A stretch of DNA of 16,517 nucleotides from Patescibacteria group bacterium (GTDB taxonomy: Bacteria; Patescibacteriota; Patescibacteriia; UBA2591; PGYQ01), in contig JAGVFS010000019.1 in the NCBI GenBank assembly GCA_020057535.1, positions 1-16,517 of the forward strand, in the 5' to 3' direction. The notes under the pieces are model-generated. The model had not been told where the DNA came from, made no database searches, and saw nothing but the letters and a program-made list of their open reading frames with translations. How positions within the stretch are numbered: the stretch's first letter is position 1; every line of letters starts with the position of its first letter. The translations under genes and the position numbers were made by a program. Shown in pieces: positions 6,944 to 15,111 of the stretch.

Positions 6944-6972
6944 ATTATAATAATTTATCTATTTTTTGTCAA
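6944..6972 (-). promoter_or_regulatory. Perfect consensus sigma-70 promoter of the thrS leader
   Basis: TTGACA (6972-6967) and TATAAT (6949-6944) are both exact consensus matches, with a 17-bp spacer. Transcription should start near 6937, just before Stem I of the T-box. It is by far the best promoter in the window, which fits a gene whose output is then held down by attenuation. Confidence 0.88.
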
Positions 6973-7160
6973 TTATGAATGTTAAAGAGAAAATCTTTTT
7001 AATTCCGATTCTTGTTAATTTAAAAAATATTAAATAATTTTAACTAAAGAAATTTATTATAATAAACGGTTCTCCAAAATAATTTTGTGTTAATCTTAGT
7101 CAAAAAAAGTATAATTTTTCCAGTGGGGGATTAGGTTTAAAAAAATAGAAAGTCTTTTTG

Positions 7161-8756
7161 TTATAATTTTTTTTTCAAAATTTCTATCACAATTTGCGGA
7201 TTGGCTTTCCCTTTTGATTCCTTCATTATTTGTCCGATTAAAAATTGCATCGCATTTTCTTTTCCATTTTTATATTCCTCAACAACCTTAGGGTTATTTT
7301 TAATTATTTTTTTCGCTAAATTTTCCAATTCTGATTCATCACTCATTTGTTCTAATTTTTGTTCTTTTATAATATCTGAAGGATCAGAACCTGTTCTAAA
7401 CATTTCTTCTAAAACTTTTTGTCCATTGGTTTGATTTATTTTATTTTTATAAATTAAACATAAAAGTTCGGCAAAATTTTCTGGAGAAATTTTAAGTAAT
7501 TGTTCTTTCCAAAAAGTTTGATCTGTATTAGAAAGACATGTTGGAATTTTAATTTTTGCTTCGGATAAATATTTAGTCAATTTATTTATTAACCAACTTG
7601 CCGTTAATTTATGCATTTTTCCCCTATTTTCTTGCCATTTTTCCTCTCTTTGTTCTTCTTTAATTTTATCAAAAGAAAAAAACCATTCTTTTAATTCAGA
7701 AATGACCTGCTCAGTATAATATGATAGAGCGCGATTTTCAGTTAAAATTTTTACTTCATCAATTGTAAATCCATATTCCTTAATAAATCTTATTCTTTTT
7801 TGTTGCGGTAACTCTCTTAAAAGTAGTCTAATTTTTTTTAAAGTTTTTTCTTCAATATAAAGAGGAGGAAGATCTGGTTCTGGAAAATAACGATAATCAT
7901 GTGCTTCTTCTTTTGTTCGTTGTTCAATGGTAATTTCTTTATTTTCATCCCAACCGCGAGTTGTTTGCTCTTTTGGTATTTCTCCTTGTTTCCATAATTT
8001 TGTCTGTCTTTTAATTTCATATTCTAAGGCTCGCTCAACAGCCTTAAAAGAATTTAAATTTTTTATTTCTGTTTTAGGATAAAGTTTATTCAAAAATTTA
8101 GCGGCATCAATTTCATTATTCTCTAATTCTTTAGAGGGTATTAATGAAATATTAGCGTCACATCGTAAATGCCCTTTTTCCATATCAGCATCTGAAATAT
8201 TTTGATAACGAGCGATTAATCTTAATTCTTGTAAAAAATTTTTTGCGTCTTGTGGAGTTCTAAAATCTGGCTCAGTAACAATTTCCATCAAGGGAGTGCC
8301 TGATCGATTAAAATCTATTAAGCTATATTTTTTATTTTGAGAATGTAATAATTTAGCTGCGTCTTCTTCTAAATGAATTCGATTTAATCTAATTTTTTTA
8401 TAAGAATTAGAATTAGAATTAGAATTAGAATCGAAAATAATTAAATATCCATTTTTTACGAACGGAAAATCGTATTGTGAAATTTGATAACCTTTTGGCA
8501 AGTCTGGATAAAAATAATTTTTGCGATCAAATTTAGAAAATTTAGCAATTTCTCCATTTAAAACCATACCCATTAAAATTGTCCATTCCACAGCTTGTTT
8601 GTTTATTACTGGTAAAGCCCCCGGAAATCCCATACAAACTGGACAAACAGTTGTGTTCGGAGGTTGATTTTCTCCAGAATTATCACAACCACAAAACATT
8701 TTAGATTTTGTTTTTAATTGTATATGAATTTCTAAACCAATAATTGGGAGAAACAT
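7161..8756 (-). CDS. gatB: Aspartyl/glutamyl-tRNA amidotransferase subunit B
   Basis: GatB is the tRNA-binding kinase subunit of GatCAB, which converts Glu-tRNA(Gln) and/or Asp-tRNA(Asn) into the amidated forms. This 531-residue protein opens with the signature IGLEIHIQLKTKSKMFC (6-22). Four cysteines sit at zinc-ligand positions (C22, C24, C38, C41, in MFCGC and VCPVCMG). YFYPDLPKGYQISQYD (81-96) and HLEEDAAKL (128-136) mark the catalytic cradle. The C-terminal tail (about 430-531, ending near GQIMKESKGKANPQIV) is the YqeY-like tRNA-binding domain. The protein is somewhat longer than the usual 475-500. Part of this is a run of Asn-Ser repeats at 110-118, encoded by a hexanucleotide repeat, and part is a charged stretch near 370-390. 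GatA and GatC are not in the window. ATG 8756 has no Shine-Dalgarno site. The DUF4012 gene ends 85 nt upstream. Confidence 0.97.
   Translation of the reverse strand: MFLPIIGLEIHIQLKTKSKMFCGCDNSGENQPPNTTVCPVCMGFPGALPVINKQAVEWTILMGMVLNGEIAKFSKFDRKNYFYPDLPKGYQISQYDFPFVKNGYLIIFDSNSNSNSNSYKKIRLNRIHLEEDAAKLLHSQNKKYSLIDFNRSGTPLMEIVTEPDFRTPQDAKNFLQELRLIARYQNISDADMEKGHLRCDANISLIPSKELENNEIDAAKFLNKLYPKTEIKNLNSFKAVERALEYEIKRQTKLWKQGEIPKEQTTRGWDENKEITIEQRTKEEAHDYRYFPEPDLPPLYIEEKTLKKIRLLLRELPQQKRIRFIKEYGFTIDEVKILTENRALSYYTEQVISELKEWFFSFDKIKEEQREEKWQENRGKMHKLTASWLINKLTKYLSEAKIKIPTCLSNTDQTFWKEQLLKISPENFAELLCLIYKNKINQTNGQKVLEEMFRTGSDPSDIIKEQKLEQMSDESELENLAKKIIKNNPKVVEEYKNGKENAMQFLIGQIMKESKGKANPQIVIEILKKKL
8404..8431. 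repeat. Hexanucleotide tandem repeat (GAATTA) inside gatB
   Basis: Four perfect copies of GAATTA are followed by a partial fifth. On the coding strand the unit is read as Asn-Ser, giving SNSNSNSNS in a surface loop of GatB between two conserved core segments. Gain or loss of a unit keeps the frame, so length could vary between strains without breaking the gene. Confidence 0.9.
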
Positions 8757-8841
8757 AAAAATGTAGAATTAAAAATTCTGAATGCAGAATAAAAAATGTA
8801 AAATTAATTAATGTCAAATGTAAATATTAAATGTTAATTGG

Positions 8842-11604
8842 TTATTTTTTTAAAAGCATTAACCAAAGTTGATCTTGATTTAGAGTTGAATTAAATTCAA
8901 TTTGTCCATTTTTTTCTATAAAATCAATTGGAAAATTTTGCCAAGCAAGTTGCCAATCAACTGGTAAATTAATAGAATATTTCCAAATCTCATCTTTTTT
9001 GCCAGATTGTTTTTGAATCAAAAATTGATAGGGTAGTGTTTCATTAATTAAATTAAATTTTTTTGCTATTTTTTTATAAAAATTTTGCAAAAATCCTTGT
9101 GGTTCTTGATTGGTTTTTAAATCTTCCAATTTAAAAGGCAGTTTGTATTTAAATGTAATTGTTGCAGATTTTTTTGGTTCAACTTCAATCCAATTACTAA
9201 AAACTGTTTTATTAAATTCTTGGCTAATCCTTGTATTAGTCGTTTCATCAATTAATGTTTGTTTTTGAATTTTTAATAAATCTTCATCCATTAAATATTC
9301 TTCGAAAGAGGTTCTAAATAAAGGAAGGGGATTTTTTTTAAATCCATTTATATCTAAAAGAACGCTTCCTCTTGGAACGTAAATTTTTATATAATTGAGA
9401 TTTTTTAAATTAGTAAATTTATTTTTAAACGATGTCCTAGTAATTTTTGTGGTATTAATAATTGTTCCATCATCTAAAATTTGCGTTTGTAAATCAACCG
9501 ATTGTTTAATGTTTTCATCCGATTCCCCGTTAATATTAGCATTAATTACGGCCAAATAATCTCCATTATTTATTGATTTTATTTCTCCTGCCCAATTATT
9601 TTTTAAAATATCTTTTTGTAAATCAGGATTATTAAAATAAAACATTATATTTTTTTTAAATAGAGCTTCGTTTAAAATTTCCAAAGTTTTCAAAGATTGT
9701 TCCGAACTATTTTGAGGAGATAAAATTTTATTTAATAATTCAGGAATAAAATCAGCAATAAAATTTGAAGTTATATTTTCTTGACTATCAAATAATACCG
9801 TATTTGAATTTTGATCATTTTGTGTTTTTTCTTCTGTTCTTATATTTTTAAGTTTTTCCCTAAGCATAATGGTTGAAAAATTCTCACTATTGACCGTGAC
9901 AGAATATTCTGGCATTTTAATTGATTTAGTAATTTTTAAAATTTCGGGAATTAAACTCGTGTTTAAACTTATAACGCCATTTATTTTTTTGTCAGCTAAT
10001 TTTGGGATAAATTTTTCATAAAACCAAATAATTTTTTGAGCGGAAGTTGGAAAATCAAAAAACCAATTAGCGTCTTGTTTTTGCCAAGCAGGACTAATTA
10101 AATTTAAAGGATAGGGTGGTTGAATTAAATTTTTAAAATTATTTTTTAGTTCGTCAGTTGATGGAATAAAATTTTGCGTTTTTATTTCATTAGAAAAATT
10201 TGTAATTTTTTTGTTTTCAGAAAGATCAAGGTTTAAATATTCGCTATTTCTAACAGAGTCTATGTCTACTTTTTTAATTACGCCATGATTAACATCTATT
10301 AAAATAAAATTTTCTATCAATCCGCCGGTTGGTCTAATTTTATTATCATTTTGAAAAACTATTAAATAACGTTGTTTTTTTTCATGGCCCAATATTTGCA
10401 ATAATATTTTTGAATAATCTAAAAGTTCTTTAATGTTATTGTCTAATTTTGAAAAATAAATTTTTATTTGATTAAATTCGTTTTTATTTTCAATTGGAAT
10501 TGTTTTAAGATTAACTTGAGTTAAATAAAAATTGGCCAGTTGAATTTTAGGCAAGGTAATTAATAGATTGTTTTGAAAATTAATTATTTGTTCAGTAAGA
10601 ATTTCTTTTTTTGTTTCTTTATTATCCAAGATGGCAATTAAATTTTTTTCAGCCTCCGATAAATTTTTTTCAGCTTTTAATAAAGCGCGATTTTTTGAAT
10701 TAGCGGGTAATAAGTTAATTATTTGATTAAATTTTGATTGATTTGAAATAAAATCAGATAAATTTATGTTATTTGTTAATTCTGTTAGATATTTATTATT
10801 TAACGGAGTATATTTTGAAATATTTAACTTTTTTTTAGAAAAGTGGAGACTTTCTATGCTTTTATTTTTTTGCGTTAAAAATAAAATATGGAGCGATAAA
10901 ACAAAAACAAAAGCGATTAATATAAAAATTAAAATAGGTTTTACCTTATTAAATTGTCCTACATTAGTCTCGTTAGATTTGATATAGTGAATCCAGTTAA
11001 ATAATTCCGTTTTTAATGGAATTTCTGCTTTGCGGGATTTAATAAAATGAATTTTATTTGATAGTAAAGGTTTAATGTAGTTTTTTTTAAAAAATGACAA
11101 ATATTTATTTGTTAATTTACGTGTATTTTTATATTCTTGTATTTTTGTATTCTTATATTCTTGCGTTTTTATGTTTTTATGTTTTTGTGTTTTATTTAGT
11201 GTTGAAATAACCGAGTGTAGTTTTGAAAAAATGACGTGATATTGATTTTTAATTTTAATAAAAATAAATTTTATCAAATGCAAAATAGAGATATATTGCA
11301 ATGCGTCTCTATAAAATTTAAAATTAATTTTTTTAAACCAAATAAAAAATTTTTTGTTATAAAAAAATAACGCTTCTTTGTATTGAGCAAATTCATTTGA
11401 TATTTTTTGAAATAAAATTATGAAGTATTCTAAAAAAGAAAGAATGTTTTTATTTTTAATTTTTTTTTGCCAACTAATGGGATTTGTTTGCTTATCGGTA
11501 GATTGATTCTTTTTTTGATTTTTAAAAATTTTAAGATCAACCAAATGTGTTGGTTTTTTGTTTAAAACTCCTTCATCTTTTATTTTTCTAATTTTTAGTT
11601 TCAT
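8842..11604 (-). CDS. DUF4012 membrane-anchored protein
   Basis: A 920-residue protein of unknown biochemical role from a family common in CPR bacteria and Actinobacteria. The N-terminal 220 residues are Lys/Asn-rich and would be cytoplasmic. They include a low-complexity block at about 139-162 (KTQEYKNTKIQEYKNTR). One strong membrane helix follows at 223-244 (PILIFILIAFVFVLSLHILF), leaving about 675 residues outside. The DUF4012 mark is RYLIVFQNDNKIRPTGG (412-428), then LIENFILIDV and KKVDIDSVRN. The late part (about 680-920) looks beta-rich with W and P turns. ATG 11604 has no Shine-Dalgarno site; a perfect 13-bp inverted repeat flanks the upstream spacer. A role at the cell surface is inferred from topology and from the envelope genes nearby. 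The long charged cytoplasmic region is unusual and may be lineage-specific. Confidence 0.87.
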   Translation of the reverse strand: MKLKIRKIKDEGVLNKKPTHLVDLKIFKNQKKNQSTDKQTNPISWQKKIKNKNILSFLEYFIILFQKISNEFAQYKEALFFYNKKFFIWFKKINFKFYRDALQYISILHLIKFIFIKIKNQYHVIFSKLHSVISTLNKTQKHKNIKTQEYKNTKIQEYKNTRKLTNKYLSFFKKNYIKPLLSNKIHFIKSRKAEIPLKTELFNWIHYIKSNETNVGQFNKVKPILIFILIAFVFVLSLHILFLTQKNKSIESLHFSKKKLNISKYTPLNNKYLTELTNNINLSDFISNQSKFNQIINLLPANSKNRALLKAEKNLSEAEKNLIAILDNKETKKEILTEQIINFQNNLLITLPKIQLANFYLTQVNLKTIPIENKNEFNQIKIYFSKLDNNIKELLDYSKILLQILGHEKKQRYLIVFQNDNKIRPTGGLIENFILIDVNHGVIKKVDIDSVRNSEYLNLDLSENKKITNFSNEIKTQNFIPSTDELKNNFKNLIQPPYPLNLISPAWQKQDANWFFDFPTSAQKIIWFYEKFIPKLADKKINGVISLNTSLIPEILKITKSIKMPEYSVTVNSENFSTIMLREKLKNIRTEEKTQNDQNSNTVLFDSQENITSNFIADFIPELLNKILSPQNSSEQSLKTLEILNEALFKKNIMFYFNNPDLQKDILKNNWAGEIKSINNGDYLAVINANINGESDENIKQSVDLQTQILDDGTIINTTKITRTSFKNKFTNLKNLNYIKIYVPRGSVLLDINGFKKNPLPLFRTSFEEYLMDEDLLKIQKQTLIDETTNTRISQEFNKTVFSNWIEVEPKKSATITFKYKLPFKLEDLKTNQEPQGFLQNFYKKIAKKFNLINETLPYQFLIQKQSGKKDEIWKYSINLPVDWQLAWQNFPIDFIEKNGQIEFNSTLNQDQLWLMLLKK
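11118..11192. repeat. AT-rich short-word repeat inside the DUF4012 gene
   Basis: Variants of the words TATTCTTGTATTTTTG, TATTCTTATATTCTTG and TTTTTATGTTTTTATG follow each other. They encode Lys/Asn/Thr/Glu-rich peptide (KNTKIQEYKNTR). The words look like those in the gene spacers of this window, as if spacer-type sequence had expanded within or been absorbed into the coding region. Confidence 0.6.
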
Positions 11605-11606
11605 AA

Positions 11607-11733
11607 ATTATAGACTTTTTGCAAATTAGTTTAATTGTTCTTTAACATTAAAATAACATTGATATAATTATTTTGAATTATAAAAAATTACAAAAATGCG
11701 CAACCTTTTTAATTTTTTTTAAAAGTCTATAAT
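11607..11733. repeat. Perfect 13-bp inverted repeat spanning the lepB-DUF4012 spacer
   Basis: ATTATAGACTTTT (11607-11619) is exactly matched by AAAAGTCTATAAT (11721-11733), with 101 bp between. The left arm ends 3 bp before the DUF4012 start. The interior is AT-rich and holds no frame. It may be a small inverted-repeat element or a paired regulatory site. TATAAT-like hexamers in both arms leave open that they are promoter -10 elements. Confidence 0.65.
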
Positions 11734-11774
11734 GTTTTTCAAATTTTTAAATTAAATTTTTATATTTACTTAAA

Positions 11775-12344
11775 TTAATTTTTAAAAATTGTAAATTTAT
11801 CAAATGGCCAAACGCGGATCCACGTTTTACCAATGATAAATTTTCTTTTTAACGGACCAAAGCTATCTATACTTGAATCAAAACTATGTCTCCTGTTATC
11901 GCCCAAAACAAAATATTCGTCTTCTCTTAAAGTAATATCAATATTTTTATCAATTTTATATTCCTCTGAAAGAAATTTATTTTCATCAAATATTTTTCCT
12001 TTTGGATTCTCTTTGTTATAAATAGTGATTTTTGTGCCAGTAATTTTTATTCTTTCTTTTGGTAAACCAATAACCCTTTTAATGTAATAATCATTGAGAC
12101 TTTTTGGGTATTTAAATACTATTACGTCGCCTCTTTGAGGATTATCTAATTGATAAATAATTTTATTTATAATTAAATATTCATGATTATGAAAGTTTGG
12201 TTCCATTGAAGCCCCCTTAACATAAAACGGTTGAATTAAAAAATATTTAATAAGGATGGAAATAACCAAAGCGATTAAAGCTATTTGAATAAATTCTATA
12301 ATAATTGATTTCCATTTTTTGTTTTGTGAAATTTGTTCTGGCAT
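11775..12344 (-). CDS. lepB: Signal peptidase I
   Basis: Membrane-bound serine protease that removes signal peptides from exported proteins. At 189 residues it is the short Gram-positive-like form with one N-terminal helix (about 17-37). The active site faces outward. The catalytic serine is S46 in KGASMEPNF (43-51) and the general-base lysine is K89 in DYYIKRVIG (85-93). Other conserved boxes are GDVIVFKYP (72-80) and the C-terminal FVLGDNRRHSFDSS. All catalytic parts are present. ATG 12344 has no Shine-Dalgarno site. A terminator-like hairpin separates it from mltG, so it probably has its own promoter or depends on read-through. Confidence 0.96.
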   Translation of the reverse strand: MPEQISQNKKWKSIIIEFIQIALIALVISILIKYFLIQPFYVKGASMEPNFHNHEYLIINKIIYQLDNPQRGDVIVFKYPKSLNDYYIKRVIGLPKERIKITGTKITIYNKENPKGKIFDENKFLSEEYKIDKNIDITLREDEYFVLGDNRRHSFDSSIDSFGPLKRKFIIGKTWIRVWPFDKFTIFKN

Positions 12345-12369
12345 AAAATAAATTAAAAGTTTAAAATGT

Positions 12370-12413
12370 AAAATGCATATACAGAAGTCTCACTTCTACA
12401 TATGCATTTTTTT
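12370..12413. terminator. Two-way intrinsic terminator between mltG and lepB
   Basis: The arms AAAATGCATAT (12370-12380) and ATATGCATTTT (12400-12410) pair, and above a 2x2 internal loop AGAAGT pairs with ACTTCT around CTC. A run of seven T (12407-12413) follows on the plus strand. On the minus strand, the direction of mltG, TTTT, ACA and TTTT follow. The hairpin begins within 10 bp of the mltG stop, so it most likely ends the rplS-mreB-mltG transcript. Confidence 0.8.
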
Positions 12414-12418
12414 AAAAG

Positions 12419-13480
12419 TTAATTTAACCATTTTCTTTTATTTTTATTGTGTTCTTCAAATGTTTTACTAAAAACTATTTCACCAGTTGGTTTTGAGAGA
12501 AAAAATAAATAATCTGTTTCTTGTGGATAAATTGCCGCTTTAATCGCAAAAATCCCCGGATTACTAATTGGTCCTGGCGGTAATCCGTTATTAAGATAGG
12601 TATTATAAGGAGATTTTACACGTGTATCTTCAAAGCTCAACTGTTTTTTATTATTTCCTAAAATATAATTTATTGTGGCGCAAGATTCTAAATGTATTCC
12701 TTGTTTTAATCTTTTATAAAAAATTCCCGCAACAATTTTTCTATCCTCTTCTTTTGGTACTTCTTTTTCAATAATACTAGCCAAAGTAATAATTTCAAAA
12801 ATTGTTTTTCCTTGTTTTTTGATATCTTCTCTCATTTTAATAGATAATTTTTTATCAAAATTATCTAACATTTTTTTAATAATATCTTCTGAATTGGCGT
12901 TTTTATAAATTTGATATGTATCTGGAAATAAATAACCTTCTAAATTGGCTATTTGCGACCTATCTTTTAAAAAATCATATTTATTTTTCCATTGTAAATC
13001 GTATATTACAGAAAAAAAATCTTCTTTTGAAATATTCATTTTGTTTTCTAAATATTTTCCAATTTCTTTATAATTCCATCCCTCAATAATTTTAATTGTC
13101 TTTTGATTAGGAATAATTTCTCCAGAAGTTAAAATTTTCGTTATCTCTTTTATATTCATGCTTGGATATAAAAAATATTCTCCGGCTTGAAATTTTTTTC
13201 CCATTTTTTCAAGCCAAACATAAACTTCAAAATTCCACATGCTTCTGATTATTTTTTGCTTTTTTAAATTTTGGCTAATTCTATTAATTCCTTCTCCTTT
13301 TTCAATAATAAATTTTTGTTTTTCCGCAATTTTCTGCAAAGGCGTGGAAATTTGATAGGAATAATTTCCTAAACCAATTCCAGTTATCAATAAAATTCCA
13401 ACGATTAAACTTATTAGAATTTTTATAAAAAAATTTATAAAGAGTTTGTTTAATTCATTAATTAAAAATTTTTTAAACAT
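12419..13480 (-). CDS. mltG: Endolytic murein transglycosylase (MltG/YceG)
   Basis: Cuts nascent glycan strands at the outer face of the membrane and so sets their length. The 353-residue protein has one N-terminal membrane helix (about 16-38) and the YceG domain outside. A LysM-like segment spans about 56-120, with EGWNYKEIGKYL at 133-144. The catalytic domain shows LEGYLFPDTY (180-189), the catalytic Glu E238 in LASIIEKE (233-240), SPYNTYLNNGLPPGPISNPG (290-309) and the closing FEEHNK. Length is normal. It begins 10 nt after the mreB stop, so the two are almost certainly cotranscribed, tying strand release to the MreB wall machinery. A terminator follows directly. Confidence 0.96.
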   Translation of the reverse strand: MFKKFLINELNKLFINFFIKILISLIVGILLITGIGLGNYSYQISTPLQKIAEKQKFIIEKGEGINRISQNLKKQKIIRSMWNFEVYVWLEKMGKKFQAGEYFLYPSMNIKEITKILTSGEIIPNQKTIKIIEGWNYKEIGKYLENKMNISKEDFFSVIYDLQWKNKYDFLKDRSQIANLEGYLFPDTYQIYKNANSEDIIKKMLDNFDKKLSIKMREDIKKQGKTIFEIITLASIIEKEVPKEEDRKIVAGIFYKRLKQGIHLESCATINYILGNNKKQLSFEDTRVKSPYNTYLNNGLPPGPISNPGIFAIKAAIYPQETDYLFFLSKPTGEIVFSKTFEEHNKNKRKWLN

Positions 13481-13490
13481 AAATTTCTGT

Positions 13491-14561
13491 TTAAATTATT
13501 TTTACTGGAGTTTGTTTGGCTGGGATAACAATGTCTTTTAAAAGGGCAGGATCCTCTAAAAGAATTCCAATTCCTCTAACAACGCAAGTTAGAGGATCAT
13601 CGGTAATATAAACAGGAATTTGAATTTGTTGAGAAATTAATTTATCAAATCCAGATAAAAGCGCTCCGCCTCCAGTCAAAATAATGCCCTTTTTATAAAT
13701 ATCAGAAATTAATTCGGGTGGTGTATTTCCTAAAGTATCTTTAATTGCTTCTACAATTAATTTAGCCGAGCGCATTAAAGCCTCTTGTATTTCCGTGTTA
13801 GTAATAGATATTTCTTTAGGCAAACCAGTTATTAAATCGCGTCCTCTAATTTTTATTTCAAATAATTTAATTGGTTCTTTTTCTTTTTGAAAAAAAATTA
13901 ATCCCGCTTTAATTTTAATTTCTTCAGCCGTGCGTTCTCCTAAAAGGAGATTAAATTTTTCTCTTACATAATTAATGATATTTCTATTAAATTCATCACC
14001 GGCGATTAAAAGAGATTTGTGTGTAACAATGCCCCCTAAAGAAATAACTGCTATTTCAGTAATTCCTCCACCAATATTAATAATCATATTTCCACTCGCT
14101 TCTTGAACTTGAATTCGCGAACCAATCGCATCGGCCATTGGTCCTTCAATTAAAAAAACCTCTCTCGCTCCGGCTTGAATTGCCGCATCTTCAACTGCTT
14201 TTTTTTCAACCTCGGTAATTTCTAAAGGAATGTTAATAATCATTCTTGGTCTAGGAACTAAAGTAAATTTTTCTTGATGAACTTTATCAATAAAATATTT
14301 TAACATTTTTTCTGCCACTTCAAAATCAGAAATAACCCCGTTTGAAATGGGATTACTGGCAATAATATGACTTGGTGTTCGACCAATCATTTTTTTTGCT
14401 TCTTCTCCGACCGCTAAAATTTGATCGGTTCGCGTATTAATTGCAACGACCGAAGGTTCATTAATAACAATTCCTCTATCTTTAATATAAACTAAAGTAT
14501 TAGCCGTTCCTAAATCTATAGCCATATCTTTAGAAAAATATCCAAAAAATTTATTTAACAT
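13491..14561 (-). CDS. mreB: Rod shape-determining protein MreB
   Basis: Actin-like ATPase that forms filaments on the inner face of the membrane and guides side-wall synthesis, giving rod shape. The 356-residue protein is near the family's usual 340-350. Phosphate-1 motif DMAIDLGTANTLVYI lies at about 12-26; GRTPSHIIASNPISNGVISD gives the conserved segment after it; NIGGGITEIAVISLGG is phosphate-2; ILTGGGALLSGFDKLI near the C-terminus is the adenosine motif. The short N-terminus MLNKFFGYFSK could be the membrane-binding amphipathic segment. mreC and mreD are not next to it; instead mltG follows at 10 nt and rplS precedes by 39 nt. Confidence 0.97.
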   Translation of the reverse strand: MLNKFFGYFSKDMAIDLGTANTLVYIKDRGIVINEPSVVAINTRTDQILAVGEEAKKMIGRTPSHIIASNPISNGVISDFEVAEKMLKYFIDKVHQEKFTLVPRPRMIINIPLEITEVEKKAVEDAAIQAGAREVFLIEGPMADAIGSRIQVQEASGNMIINIGGGITEIAVISLGGIVTHKSLLIAGDEFNRNIINYVREKFNLLLGERTAEEIKIKAGLIFFQKEKEPIKLFEIKIRGRDLITGLPKEISITNTEIQEALMRSAKLIVEAIKDTLGNTPPELISDIYKKGIILTGGGALLSGFDKLISQQIQIPVYITDDPLTCVVRGIGILLEDPALLKDIVIPAKQTPVKII

Positions 14562-14600
14562 AAAAACAAATTAAGAATACAGAATTAAGAATTCAAAAAG

Positions 14601-14969
14601 TTAATTAGCTATTTTTAATTTTTTTTTAGTTTTTCTTAAAAAATAAAGTTTAGCTCTTTTAACTTTTGCTTGATTGACTATTTCTATTTTAACTATTGTT
14701 GGTAAATTAATTGGAAAAATTTTTTCTATCGCAACCCCAAAAGACATTTTTCTAACTGTAATAGTCGCGCCTTTTTCATTTCCGTGTTTTCGCGCTAAAA
14801 CAATTCCTTCAAAAACCTGAATTCTTTCTCTTTCTCCTTTGGCTCCTATTTCTTTAATTTTTTGATGAACCTTTATGGTCATTCCAGGTTTAATGTCCGG
14901 AATGATTCTTGTATCAACTTTTTTTTCTATTATTGTTTCTTTTTGTTTTTGGTCAGTTTGATTAGTCAT
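14601..14969 (-). CDS. rplS: 50S ribosomal protein L19
   Basis: Large-subunit ribosomal protein at the interface with the 30S subunit. With ATG 14969 the product is 122 residues, close to the family length. An upstream TTG at 15002 would add MTFVIFLNSLI, which does not belong to the family, so the inner ATG is chosen. L19 marks are IKPGMTIKVHQKI, RIQVFEGIVLARK, ATITVRKMSFGVAIEKIFPI and the basic tail KVKRAKLYFLRK. A Lys/Glu/Gln-rich N-terminal stretch of about 20 residues precedes the fold. mreB follows after 39 nt, suggesting one transcript for growth and shape. Confidence 0.95.
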   Translation of the reverse strand: MTNQTDQKQKETIIEKKVDTRIIPDIKPGMTIKVHQKIKEIGAKGERERIQVFEGIVLARKHGNEKGATITVRKMSFGVAIEKIFPINLPTIVKIEIVNQAKVKRAKLYFLRKTKKKLKIAN

Positions 14970-15111
14970 AATAAGTGAATTAAGAAAAATGACAAATGTC
15001 AAAATTCAAATGACAAATAAAAAAATAAATATAATTATTTCTAATTGTTTTAAATAAAATCTAATTTTAAAATTTGGACATTTGGGTTATTGTATCATTA
15101 TTTAGGTCAAA

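Noticed and set aside
14970..15002. Longer L19 starting at TTG 15002
   Set aside because: The added residues are hydrophobic and foreign to L19, and ATG 14969 gives a normal-length protein.
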